From: Alkalimarinus alittae
GTDB lineage: Bacteria > Pseudomonadota > Gammaproteobacteria > Pseudomonadales > Oleiphilaceae
NCBI RefSeq assembly: GCF_026016465.1
Contig: NZ_CP100390.1
Span: forward strand, 4,033,078-4,097,077
Reading direction: 5' to 3'
DNA: 64,000 nucleotides
Positions 1 through 8,619 of this stretch are shown piece by piece (within the stretch, counting starts at the first letter, position 1; every line of letters starts with the position of its first letter). The position numbers and the translations under genes were made by a program. Below the pieces are notes generated by a model. The model searched no databases. It was given only the letters and a program-made list of their open reading frames with translations, and was not told where the DNA came from.

Positions 1-599
1 AGGGGTGATTCACTCTGTTGAACCAAAATGCCGCCTTCTTTCAACGCCAACATGCAGTTACGATAAAAGTCTACCGCAAATAGCCCTTCAGCAGGACCAA
101 CGGGGTCTGTCGAGTCAACAATAATGACATCAACCGTACCAGGCACTACATCAGCCATCCACTGAATACCATCACCAAAAAAGAAATTGGCTCTTGGATC
201 TTGGTTAGACGAGCAAAGGTCGGGGAAATAACGCTCAGCCATACGCGTAACCAACTCATCAATCTCTACCTGCCAGGCTTCTTTAACCGTCGGATGCTTA
301 AGCACTTCTTTTAATGTGCCGCAATCGCCGCCCCCAATAACCACTACTTTTTCTGGGTTCGCATGTGTAAACAATGCGGGGTGAGTCATCATTTCATGAT
401 AGAGAAAGTTGTCTCGCTCAGTGAGCATGACACAACCATCAATGACCATGAGATTACCAAACGTCTCGGTTGAGTAAATTTCTATATGCTGATATTCACT
501 CTTCTCATCATGAAGTTTTTCGCTTACTTTTAAAGAAAACGCGGTTCCTTCATTCTGAAATTCTTCTGTAAACCACTCTGATGGTAAATTGTTCATCAT
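1..599 (-). CDS. speE: Spermidine synthase (polyamine aminopropyltransferase), C-terminus cut by window
   Basis: Transfers an aminopropyl group from decarboxylated S-adenosylmethionine to putrescine to make spermidine in the cytoplasm. About 199 residues are visible; the 3' end lies beyond base 1. The translation starts MMNNLPSEW and carries the family signatures GGGDCGTLKEV (nucleotide-binding loop) and VDSTDPVGPAE (catalytic Asp region), plus the N-terminal beta-strand domain ending in the LTERDNFLYHEMM segment. The start at 599 is preceded by AGGAG six bases upstream; a second ATG follows directly. It is divergent from speA, so the two polyamine genes share a 211-base intergenic region. 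The family call is secure; spermidine rather than another polyamine as product is inferred. Confidence 0.95.
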   Translation of the reverse strand, partial: MMNNLPSEWFTEEFQNEGTAFSLKVSEKLHDEKSEYQHIEIYSTETFGNLMVIDGCVMLTERDNFLYHEMMTHPALFTHANPEKVVVIGGGDCGTLKEVLKHPTVKEAWQVEIDELVTRMAERYFPDLCSSNQDPRANFFFGDGIQWMADVVPGTVDVIIVDSTDPVGPAEGLFAVDFYRNCMLALKEGGILVQQSESP

Positions 600-745
600 T
601 TGGTTCTCCTGGCTCACCAAAAGTTGTTTAATTATTAGGGCTGTTAAGGCGTGCTATTCTAATCTCAATCGTCTTGGCTAGCTACTATTGTTGAAGCAAA
701 ATTAAAGGTTCATTGGCGCATAACTAAACGATGATTAGATTTTAG

Positions 746-773
746 TTTCCATCTATAATTCGCCAACTATAAT
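746..773 (+). promoter_or_regulatory. Candidate sigma-70 promoter of speA
   Basis: TTTCCA at 746-751 (four of six matches to the -35 consensus), a 16-base spacer and a perfect TATAAT at 768-773. Transcription would begin near 780 and leave a leader of about 30 bases before speA. A second TATAAT at 754-759 has no convincing -35 partner. Read by eye only. Confidence 0.4.
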
Positions 774-810
774 CATTGCATAGATTACGATTCTACGATT
801 AAGGACACTA

Positions 811-2709
811 ATGAAAGAAACCATCCGCGGCAAGTACAGCCTTCCTTACTGGAGTGAAGGTTATGTCGATGTAGATCAACAAGGTGAAGTGGTCATTAAA
901 CCCCATCGCCACAATGATAGCCTGCAAATCAACTTGAAGAAATTGGTTGAACGGTTAAAACAGCATCAGCTACAAACCCCCATCCTGATTCGCTTTAATG
1001 AAATCCTACACGATAGGGTTAACAGTGTTTGTGATGCGTTTAATCAGGTGGCCGAGCAACAAAAGTATCAAGGAAACTACACCATTGTTTACCCGATCAA
1101 GGTAAACCAACAACGTCGCGTAGTTGAAGAAATTATTCGTTCTGAACCTGCAGCTAGCCGAAACCAAGTAGGTCTTGAAGCGGGTAGTAAGCCTGAGTTA
1201 ATGGCCGTACTGGCGCTCTCTAAAAAGCCCGGCTCTACCATTGTTTGTAATGGCTACAAAGACCGTGAGTACATCCGCCTAGCGTTAATCGGCCAAAAAC
1301 TGGGGCATAAGGTATTTATAGTCGTTGAGAAAAGGTCTGAACTAACACTGATTCTCGAAGAAGCCAAGAACCTTAACGTTAAGCCGCTAATCGGACTAAG
1401 AGCTAGATTATCGACCATCGGCAAAGGAAAGTGGCAAAATACTGGAGGCGAAAAGTCTAAATTTGGCCTGTCCGCTCGCCAAATTCTCGATGTCCTAGCG
1501 ACGCTGAAAGAAAACAACTCACTTGATTCGCTACAACTACTGCACTTTCACCTTGGCTCTCAAATAGCCAACATTCGTGATATTCAAACAGGCCTTGGTG
1601 AATGCGCTCGCTTTTACAGTCAATTAAGAGAAATGGGGGCCCCCATTACGACGGTTGATGTCGGAGGCGGTCTAGGTGTCGACTATGAAGGTACTCGATC
1701 ACGCAGCAGCTGCTCTATTAACTACAGCATTGCCGAATATGCTTACAATGTTATTCATACATTTAAAGAAGAGTGTGAAAACACGGGGCTTCCTCACCCG
1801 AATATCATTAGCGAGTCAGGTAGAGCGCTAACCGCTCATCACGCAGTTTTAGTGGCAGACGTGATTGATGTTGAATCACCTGAGTATGACCGCTTAGAAG
1901 AACCAGAAGATGAGGCCCCTACGCCACTAAAAGACTTATGGAACGATTATAAAACCCTTACCTTGGCGAACAGTAAGCGATCTATACTGGAAATTTATCA
2001 CGATGCTTGCCATGCGATTACAGACGTTCATAGCATGTTTGCTCATGGCATTTTAACGTTACAGCAACGCGCTCAAGCGGAACAAATCTATATCGCAACG
2101 TGCACACTAGTGCGTCAGCTTTTACGGCATGAAAACAAAGCCCACCAAGAGATATTAGATGAACTCAATGAAAAGCTCGCAGATAAGCTGTTTGTAAATT
2201 TCTCATTGTTCCAATCGCTGCCCGACGTATGGGGGATCAATCAGATATTCCCTATTTTACCCCTTGAAGGCCTTAACCAAGCCGACGAAACCCGTGTAGT
2301 TATTCAGGATATCACCTGCGACTCAGACGGTAGAATTGACCAATATGTTGATGAAGAAGGCATTGAAACAACATTGCCATTGCCGCCGTACCCTAAAGAG
2401 GGCCCATTTATGCTGGGCTTCTTTTTAACCGGAGCCTACCAAGAAATTCTGGGGGATATGCATAATTTATTTGGCGATACAGATTCTGTGGATATTGCTA
2501 TCGGAGATGATAACGAAGTCATTATTCAGCACCCGATTAAAGGGGATACGGTGGATAAAGTACTACGGTATGTCAACTTTGATCCGAGTACACTGCTGCA
2601 TGCCTACCAACAGCAACTGACCAATAGCGACATTTCAGCTAATGAGAAATCAAACTTATTGCAAGAGCTGGAACAGGGGTTAAGTGGCTACACTTACTTA
2701 GAAGACTAA
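811..2709 (+). CDS. speA: Biosynthetic arginine decarboxylase
   Basis: PLP-dependent fold-type III decarboxylase that converts arginine to agmatine, the first step of the agmatine route to putrescine. The 632-residue length is typical of SpeA. The PLP-binding lysine is K97 in YPIKVNQQRR. The barrel motifs HFHLGSQIANI and VDVGGGLGVDYEGT follow, and the C-terminal active-site cysteine segment is TCDSDGRIDQY. The start has AAGGA six bases upstream. It is divergent from speE, consistent with shared polyamine control. Agmatinase or agmatine deiminase genes, needed to reach putrescine, are not in the window. Confidence 0.97.
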   Translation: MKETIRGKYSLPYWSEGYVDVDQQGEVVIKPHRHNDSLQINLKKLVERLKQHQLQTPILIRFNEILHDRVNSVCDAFNQVAEQQKYQGNYTIVYPIKVNQQRRVVEEIIRSEPAASRNQVGLEAGSKPELMAVLALSKKPGSTIVCNGYKDREYIRLALIGQKLGHKVFIVVEKRSELTLILEEAKNLNVKPLIGLRARLSTIGKGKWQNTGGEKSKFGLSARQILDVLATLKENNSLDSLQLLHFHLGSQIANIRDIQTGLGECARFYSQLREMGAPITTVDVGGGLGVDYEGTRSRSSCSINYSIAEYAYNVIHTFKEECENTGLPHPNIISESGRALTAHHAVLVADVIDVESPEYDRLEEPEDEAPTPLKDLWNDYKTLTLANSKRSILEIYHDACHAITDVHSMFAHGILTLQQRAQAEQIYIATCTLVRQLLRHENKAHQEILDELNEKLADKLFVNFSLFQSLPDVWGINQIFPILPLEGLNQADETRVVIQDITCDSDGRIDQYVDEEGIETTLPLPPYPKEGPFMLGFFLTGAYQEILGDMHNLFGDTDSVDIAIGDDNEVIIQHPIKGDTVDKVLRYVNFDPSTLLHAYQQQLTNSDISANEKSNLLQELEQGLSGYTYLED

Positions 2710-2732
2710 ACGCTTTTCTGCTAGGCAATAAC

Positions 2733-2756
2733 AACAGAGCGCACTAGCGCTCTGTT
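2733..2756. terminator. Hairpin between convergent speA and GST gene
   Basis: Perfect 10-base inverted repeat AACAGAGCGC / GCGCTCTGTT with a four-base loop. The stop codon of the minus-strand GST gene lies in the loop. There is no strong T-run on either side, so it may be a weak or Rho-assisted bidirectional terminator. Confidence 0.5.
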
Positions 2757-3487
2757 AACCAAGCCTCTTCACTTTCATCTTGTCTAAAAAATTCTGGAAA
2801 TAACTGCGCGCCCATACGCTCGTTATATGCCCTTATGTTTTTGCATTTATTCAAATAGTCCTTCATAGGGCTGCGTAATGGCACTTCTAAAATATTACAT
2901 AAATACGCATATAGTGTTGCATCGACAGTAGAGGGTTGATCGCCCATTAAATAAGGCTTATCTGCCAGAAAGTCTGTCAGCGCTTTAAGGTCTTGATTAG
3001 CGCGTTCATAAACTTCATCACGACTATGACGCCCCATTCCATGGCCATCGAGTTCGCTCTTAATATTTTTCTGCGCTACAGCAGGTACAATACCTTTAAG
3101 CACTACAGGTAATGTGGAAAAAAGAGCCTCTTTGGTTTTAACCCAGTTATCATCGACCCACCGATTATAGAGTAACGCCCAGTACAAGTGTTCATCTAAC
3201 ATTCTTTCGAATGCCAACGCTACGGCCCGTTCAGACAGAGTGAGGTGATCATCGATTTGAATACTATGTTTCTTCTTCAAATAATCGATGATCATTGACG
3301 TATCAGCAACAACGATCTCATCATCTTTAATAAAGGGGAGCTTTCCTTTAGGACCTTTACGGGGGTCTGCAACCTCTCGAATATCATATTTAATGTCGAC
3401 CATTCTGAGCCAAGCTTCTAGCTTTAAGCAAAATGGGCTCATATTGGGGATACCCAATAACCGAGGGTACTGATAAACCGTAATCAT
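2744..3487 (-). CDS. Glutathione S-transferase family protein, metaxin/FAX-like
   Basis: A 247-residue soluble protein with an N-terminal thioredoxin-like GST domain (about residues 1-80, including SPFCLKLEAWLRM and the cis-Pro segment GKLPFIKDD) and a helical GST C-domain ending near residue 230. The pattern resembles the Tom37/metaxin/failed-axon-connections branch of the GST superfamily. The N-terminal SPFC has one cysteine rather than a CxxC pair. The substrate is unknown and glutathione use is not established for this branch. It is convergent with speA and its stop codon lies in the loop of the shared hairpin. Family confidence is high; specific function is unknown. Confidence 0.8.
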   Translation of the reverse strand: MITVYQYPRLLGIPNMSPFCLKLEAWLRMVDIKYDIREVADPRKGPKGKLPFIKDDEIVVADTSMIIDYLKKKHSIQIDDHLTLSERAVALAFERMLDEHLYWALLYNRWVDDNWVKTKEALFSTLPVVLKGIVPAVAQKNIKSELDGHGMGRHSRDEVYERANQDLKALTDFLADKPYLMGDQPSTVDATLYAYLCNILEVPLRSPMKDYLNKCKNIRAYNERMGAQLFPEFFRQDESEEAWLTER

Positions 3488-3597
3488 TTAAATAAACATC
3501 CGCAGTATTAACGTTATAAGAACCTTAAACATAGCACGATTTTAGTAATTTTAAATATTAGCGATGGCGTGAGAAAAGGCGCACAAAAAAAGGCATA

Positions 3598-4668
3598 CTA
3601 ACTCGTCTCTTTCCTAAAGAGACTAGGTGATTTTTCTGTCCACTTTCTAAAAGCTCGGCCAAAATTAGAAGGGTCGCTGTAGCCCAGTTCATAAGCAATC
3701 TCATCGACTGACTTATCCGTATTTTGCAGTAGTTCTATAGCTCTTTTTTTGCGAATTTGTGAAAGCAGATCCTGAAAACTGGTGCCAAAAGCCTGTAACT
3801 GACGACGAAGTGTACGAGACGTCATGTGAAGCCCTTCGGATACTTCTTCCATCGAAGGGATGCGGTCAGGGTCAGCTTGTAAACTTCGCCTAACTTTTGC
3901 CACAATAAAGCCTTTATCATCAACGGCCTTTAATTGTTTTTCGCATGTCTCTTCTGCTAGTCGTCTAGCCACTGAGTTTGCCAATACCATTGGGAGCGTT
4001 AAAAACTGCTTCTCAAACCGAAGTTGATTGGCCGGCGAGTTGAAGGAGATCATCTTTTTTAATTTATCCGCCGAAAACTCCGACGCTGAACGGTTGTCCC
4101 CCACAAAGAAACTAAAATACTGATGAACATAACGAGGGGGAGAATAGCTGACCCGACAACTACCCGTCTTGGCTAACGTTGGACCAAATAAGAATTTGCT
4201 AACATCAAGAATTGAAACAAACAGCGCTTCTATTAAGAATGCTTTAAACTCTCCTTGCCCCAAGTTTTCATCTAATTGAATGACAGCATCATTATCATCA
4301 ATAAAAAATGACAGCTCAATAAAGGCAAAGCGAGTGCGGTAATACTTTATAATTGAAGAAATAGCTTCACTCAGATTATCGCTACTGATTGAAGCCTGCC
4401 CCAAGGCACCATGGGTGGTAAATTTTAATCGGGATCCATAATGAAGCCCAAGCGAAGGGTCTTGGGTTAAGGCGAGCGCATTCGTGACCAAGGCCTTAAA
4501 CTGTTCAAAGTTTAACGTCGCTTCTGGATTACGTAAGACCTTTTCTCGTATGCCTGTATTTTCAAGTAGCGCTTCAGGATTAGCCCCTTTATCTATCGCT
4601 AACTCATACAGAATCTCGCCATAGTGGGCAAGTAGTATAGCGTCTTCGGCCTGATACACTGACTTCAT
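3598..4668 (-). CDS. AraC-family transcriptional regulator
   Basis: A 356-residue regulator with an N-terminal ligand-sensing domain of the AraC_binding type (about residues 15-205) and a C-terminal double helix-turn-helix of about 100 residues. The second recognition motif is GYSDPSNFGRAFRKW, typical of AraC/XylS proteins. I chose the ATG at 4668 (MKSVYQ) because AAAGG lies eight bases upstream; an in-frame ATG at 4692 would add eight residues without a clear ribosome site. This architecture is shared with OruR/ArgR-like and lipid-metabolism regulators, so the effector and targets cannot be named. No obvious target gene is adjacent. Confidence 0.85.
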   Translation of the reverse strand: MKSVYQAEDAILLAHYGEILYELAIDKGANPEALLENTGIREKVLRNPEATLNFEQFKALVTNALALTQDPSLGLHYGSRLKFTTHGALGQASISSDNLSEAISSIIKYYRTRFAFIELSFFIDDNDAVIQLDENLGQGEFKAFLIEALFVSILDVSKFLFGPTLAKTGSCRVSYSPPRYVHQYFSFFVGDNRSASEFSADKLKKMISFNSPANQLRFEKQFLTLPMVLANSVARRLAEETCEKQLKAVDDKGFIVAKVRRSLQADPDRIPSMEEVSEGLHMTSRTLRRQLQAFGTSFQDLLSQIRKKRAIELLQNTDKSVDEIAYELGYSDPSNFGRAFRKWTEKSPSLFRKETS

Positions 4669-4867
4669 CAAAGTAACCTTTAAACTGCACATAAAACAGA
4701 TTTATCTTACATTAAGTGAGCTCAATAAAAAAATAAGCGCCTACTTCATAAACTATTTAAATATGCCAAATCAAAATAAAGTAATTACTCTAATTTAAGC
4801 CGTTTTTTTAGAGTAAACCAACTAACTTCTAGAATAGCGGTCATTTAACGGTATGTAAGCCCCACTC

Positions 4868-5482
4868 TCATAAGCGGGGTTGATGAAACACCAAGTTAGA
4901 GGTAGCGGGAAAATCATCAAAATGCGTGACTCGAATTCTGCTAACGTTGGCATAGGGCACTTCTATGCGCCACAGTGCGTTTAGCGGCATTTCTAAGATC
5001 TGATTAATAATAGACCTGATAACGCCCCCATGACAGACCAACAGTATGTGTTGCCCTTGGCTTTCAGCTAACAGTTCTCGCCAACAACCAGATACACGCT
5101 GTATAAATGCATCAAGTGTTTCGCCCTCTGGAGGAGAAAACTGAGTGGGGTCACGCCAGTAGGCTTCTAGCTCTCCAGGATATGCATCAATAATTTGTTC
5201 AGGACTCATCCCTTCCCAAAGACCAAATCCGATTTCCTGAAAGCCTGCGACTTCTGTATAAGCCATTCCTCGTTTTTCAGCGAGCTGCGAAGCAAATTCG
5301 GCGCACCGTTTAAGTGGTGAGCTCACAACTTTATGCCACGGGCGATGATCACCTACAGATGCATGCATTTGACCCCAACCCTCTTCGGTCAGCGGATCAT
5401 CTTGGCTCCCCCTTAATAATCGCCCTCCCACCGGCTCACCATGACGTAGCAAGTCGATAATCGTTTCTTTATAAGTACTCAT
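4868..5482 (-). CDS. cobC: Alpha-ribazole phosphatase-like histidine phosphatase
   Basis: Histidine phosphatase superfamily member of 204 residues. The phosphate-accepting His is H14 in LLRHGEPV and the second catalytic His is H151 in VCHGGVIRS, a pattern typical of CobC. CobC removes the phosphate from alpha-ribazole-5'-phosphate or adenosylcobalamin-5'-phosphate in nucleotide-loop assembly. The role is supported by position: it follows cobU and cobT on the same strand, 141 bases after cobT. Sequence alone could also fit another phosphoglycerate-mutase-like phosphatase. The ribosome site is weak. Confidence 0.82.
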   Translation of the reverse strand: MSTYKETIIDLLRHGEPVGGRLLRGSQDDPLTEEGWGQMHASVGDHRPWHKVVSSPLKRCAEFASQLAEKRGMAYTEVAGFQEIGFGLWEGMSPEQIIDAYPGELEAYWRDPTQFSPPEGETLDAFIQRVSGCWRELLAESQGQHILLVCHGGVIRSIINQILEMPLNALWRIEVPYANVSRIRVTHFDDFPATSNLVFHQPRL

Positions 5483-5623
5483 TACTGCTCAACCATTTAT
5501 CTGGGAGTTTTGTACGATTCAAAATAAGGCATTCTTTTGTAGATCAGGCTTCTCTAGTGAGCCTACAATAAGTAAATAGCCTATTGTTCTGCTTTCGTGA
5601 CAATACTCTATCATTTACTGAGT

Positions 5624-6676
5624 TTAAATTTCTGTTTGGACTTCAGCTTCTTCAAAGGTCGCCATATTTGCATGCAAGGCTAGCGCTGAGTCAATAATAG
5701 GCAAGCACATAGCGGCTCCACTCCCTTCCCCCAACCTCATACCCAATGATAGTAGCGGGTTAGCCTCTAGCGCAGCCAACACCCGTTGGTGACCTTTTTC
5801 TGCGGACTGATGAGAAAACAGTAACCACGGCTTAAGTTCTGGTTGCAAACGACAGGCCAAGAGTGCAGACGAAGTTGCAATAAAACCATCCACTAGCGAG
5901 GGAATGCCTTTCTGAGCCGCTGCAATATAAGCACCGGCCAATGCTGCAATTTCAAACCCTCCCACTTTCCTCAAAACATCAAGCGGCTCAGTGGTCACGC
6001 TATGCGTCTGAAGCGCTGCCGCTATCACCTCAGCTTTATGCATAATCGAGCGCTCGTCAAGCCCAGTCCCCGCCCCTGCTAACTCAACGGCTTTGATGTT
6101 AAGTAAAGCACAACACACAGCAGATGCAGAGGTAGTATTAGCAATCCCCATTTCACCGCCAATAAACAGCCGTGTATCGTCAGCAATTACATGATTAATA
6201 ACATGCTGGCCAATCGCTAACGCGTCTAAGCATTGCGAGTCAGTCATAGCAGGTTGGTTAGCAAAATTAGCAGTGCCCTTAGCTATAGCGCAATCGACAA
6301 CACCTTCGACACCTTCAACGCTATTTGCAGTACCTGCATTAATTATGTGCAAGGCAGCACTATGATGCCCTGCAAGAACACAAATAGCGGCCCCACCGCG
6401 GGCAAAATTCTTCACCATTTCAACCGTCACAATCTGAGGAAAAGCAGAAACCCCTTCAGCCGCAACGCCATGGTCAGCAGCAAAAATAGCTATCGCTGTT
6501 TTATTGGCGATCAACTCGGGGATCACAGTGCCCTGCCAACCAGCAAACTTAATAGCCAGCTGCTCTAGCTGTCCCAACGAACCTGGTGGTTTAGTCAGAA
6601 CCCCTTGCCTGGCCTCTGCTTGTTGCTGTGCGGTTAAATCAATCTCAGCTAGCGGCGCTTCAAACCAATGTGACAT
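5624..6676 (-). CDS. cobT: Nicotinate-nucleotide--dimethylbenzimidazole phosphoribosyltransferase
   Basis: Activates the lower ligand of cobalamin by transferring phosphoribose from nicotinate mononucleotide to 5,6-dimethylbenzimidazole, giving alpha-ribazole phosphate. The 350-residue length is normal. Visible signatures are the N-terminal PPGSLGQLE, AADHGVAAEGVSAFP, GEMGIANTTSASAV and the C-terminal GEGSGAAM with catalytic Glu at 317, the same position as in the Salmonella enzyme. It lies 65 bases after cobU on the same strand and probably belongs to the same transcript. Confidence 0.96.
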   Translation of the reverse strand: MSHWFEAPLAEIDLTAQQQAEARQGVLTKPPGSLGQLEQLAIKFAGWQGTVIPELIANKTAIAIFAADHGVAAEGVSAFPQIVTVEMVKNFARGGAAICVLAGHHSAALHIINAGTANSVEGVEGVVDCAIAKGTANFANQPAMTDSQCLDALAIGQHVINHVIADDTRLFIGGEMGIANTTSASAVCCALLNIKAVELAGAGTGLDERSIMHKAEVIAAALQTHSVTTEPLDVLRKVGGFEIAALAGAYIAAAQKGIPSLVDGFIATSSALLACRLQPELKPWLLFSHQSAEKGHQRVLAALEANPLLSLGMRLGEGSGAAMCLPIIDSALALHANMATFEEAEVQTEI

Positions 6677-6741
6677 AGTTAATTCTCATCAAAATTCTTG
6701 TGCATTATGACCCTCAACTCTAATGGTATTTCAATCAGATA

Positions 6742-7254
6742 CTAAGGTTTTAGTTGTTGCGCAATACCCGCTGTTACAAACGTCACGCGGTCACTTTGAG
6801 CGGCCAACGCCTGATGCAACCAACCCGTTTCATCAACAAAGCGTCTGGCCAACGCGTTATCAGGAATAACCCCCTGCCCCACTTCGTTGCTCACCAAAAT
6901 CACATGACCAGGGAGTGCCTTAAAGCATTGTAAAAAGTGCTCTTTTTGTTGCTTAAAAAAAGGTTCGTCATCCATGCACAGTAAATTGCTCATCCATAGC
7001 GTCAAACAATCAACCAATATGACGCGCTCTTCTTTTGCGTGCTGCTGAAGCACGCTTGCTAAATAGTGTGGTTCTTCTACGGTGGTCCAGTGAGTAGAAC
7101 GGTCACTTTGATGACGCGTAATGCGCGCTTTCATCTCATCATCGTAAGCTTGTGCCGTCGCAATGTAGAGAACATCTTGCTGTGAACTAGCCGCCCTTTG
7201 CTCAGCCAAATGGCTTTTGCCTGATCTTGCACCACCAAGAATAAGTTCTCTCAT
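6742..7254 (-). CDS. cobU: Adenosylcobinamide kinase / adenosylcobinamide-phosphate guanylyltransferase
   Basis: Bifunctional enzyme that phosphorylates adenosylcobinamide and adds GMP to give adenosylcobinamide-GDP. It has 170 residues, a P-loop GGARSGKS at residues 7-14, the RITRHQSDR segment with the likely guanylylated His at 48, and the conserved VSNEVGQGVIP motif. It is the first gene of the cobU-cobT-cobC set. The 164-base upstream region shows no recognisable B12-box riboswitch. Confidence 0.95.
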   Translation of the reverse strand: MRELILGGARSGKSHLAEQRAASSQQDVLYIATAQAYDDEMKARITRHQSDRSTHWTTVEEPHYLASVLQQHAKEERVILVDCLTLWMSNLLCMDDEPFFKQQKEHFLQCFKALPGHVILVSNEVGQGVIPDNALARRFVDETGWLHQALAAQSDRVTFVTAGIAQQLKP

Positions 7255-7418
7255 TTTATATCCAGTTTAATGCTGTCTTAATATCAAATATATTCATGCC
7301 GCATCATAATTTTTTTGAAGAATCACTGTAAAGTTGTTTTGGATATTTAATGGCGATATGCTCTTGCTATAACAAGCTGTACACCAATATTCATTCTCGT
7401 ATTTAATAAGGATAAGAA

Positions 7419-8549
7419 ATGGCTGCGCTATTACCAAACATCGACCCTGATGGGCTTCTAGAATATTCCGTTGTATTTACCGACCGTTCTCTTAATCATA
7501 TGTCAAAAACCTTCCAAGGTGTCATGAATGACATATCCAGTACCTTAAAAGGCGTGTACCAAGCCGAGTCGGTAGTGGTTGTGCCCGGTGGCGGAACCTA
7601 CGGCATGGAAGCAGTCGCTCGGCAATTTTCCAATGATAAAAAATGCCTCATTATTCGCAATGGTTGGTTTAGCTACCGTTGGACTCAAATCTTAGAAATG
7701 GGCCATATTACTCAAGAGTCTATTGTGCTAAAAGCACGCAAAACCTCTGACACAAACGAAGCCCCATTTGCCCCTGCGCCCATTGATGAAGTGGTTGCAA
7801 CCATCAAAGCTGAAAAGCCTGACGTCGTGTTTGCTCCACATGTCGAAACCTCATCGGGCATTATTCTTCCTGATGACTATATCAAAGCCATTGCTGATGC
7901 GGTTCATTCAGTAGGGGGCTTATTTGTTCTAGATTGTATTGCCTCTGGAACGCTATGGGTTGATATGAAAAAGACCGGTGTAGACATTTTAATTAGCGCG
8001 CCTCAAAAAGGCTGGAGTTCATCGCCTTGTAGCGCACTAGTCATGTTAAGCGCCCAAGCAAGAGCGGCTATCGATGCAACAACCAGTAGCAGCTTTGCCT
8101 GTGACTTGAAAAAATGGCTACAGATTATGGAAGCTTATGAAAAGGGTGGTCACGCCTACCATGCCACCATGCCAACCGATGCATTAACCACGTTCCGTGA
8201 CACCATGAAAGAAACAGAAACCTATGGTTTTGAAAAAGTACGTGCGGAGCAGCAAGAGCTGGGTGATCGTGTTCGTGCATTATTAGCAAGCAAAGGGATT
8301 AAAAGTGTTGCCGCTGAAGGGTTCCAAGCACCCGGCGTCGTCGTGAGTTATACCTCTGATGCCGCGATACAAAATGGCAAAAAGTTTCTTGATTTAGGTC
8401 TACAAATAGCCGCAGGTGTGCCGCTACAGTGTGATGAGCCTGCCAATTTTCAAACCTTTAGATTAGGGTTGTTTGGTTTAGATAAGTTACACAACATTGA
8501 TCGTACCGTGGAACACTTAAGTAACGCACTTGATCAGATATTATCGTAG
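7419..8549 (+). CDS. Class V aminotransferase (alanine-glyoxylate / serine-pyruvate type)
   Basis: PLP-dependent fold-type I aminotransferase of 376 residues. The glycine-rich segment VVPGGGTYGMEAV, the cofactor Asp region FVLDCIASG and the Schiff-base lysine K197 in SAPQKGWSS are visible. The family includes serine-glyoxylate, alanine-glyoxylate and 2-aminoethylphosphonate-pyruvate aminotransferases, and the donor-acceptor pair cannot be decided here. AAGGA lies six bases before the ATG. It stands alone between divergent cobU and a convergent glucan gene. Confidence 0.85.
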   Translation: MAALLPNIDPDGLLEYSVVFTDRSLNHMSKTFQGVMNDISSTLKGVYQAESVVVVPGGGTYGMEAVARQFSNDKKCLIIRNGWFSYRWTQILEMGHITQESIVLKARKTSDTNEAPFAPAPIDEVVATIKAEKPDVVFAPHVETSSGIILPDDYIKAIADAVHSVGGLFVLDCIASGTLWVDMKKTGVDILISAPQKGWSSSPCSALVMLSAQARAAIDATTSSSFACDLKKWLQIMEAYEKGGHAYHATMPTDALTTFRDTMKETETYGFEKVRAEQQELGDRVRALLASKGIKSVAAEGFQAPGVVVSYTSDAAIQNGKKFLDLGLQIAAGVPLQCDEPANFQTFRLGLFGLDKLHNIDRTVEHLSNALDQILS

Positions 8550-8580
8550 AGATGACTCATAACGGGGTTATCTGACACAC

Positions 8581-8604
8581 AAAAGGGCCACAAGGCCCTT
8601 TTTT
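8581..8604. terminator. Rho-independent terminator, convergent genes
   Basis: Nine-base stem AAAAGGGCC / GGCCCTTTT with loop ACAA, then a T-run on the plus strand; the A-run at the 5' side gives a T-run on the minus strand. It can serve both the aminotransferase gene and the GH17-GT2 gene. Confidence 0.9.
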
Positions 8605-8619
8605 AAAACATTCTACGCT

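Noticed and set aside
7255-7418. Cobalamin riboswitch before cobU
   Set aside because: Searched by eye for the B12-box pattern; not present in this short gap.
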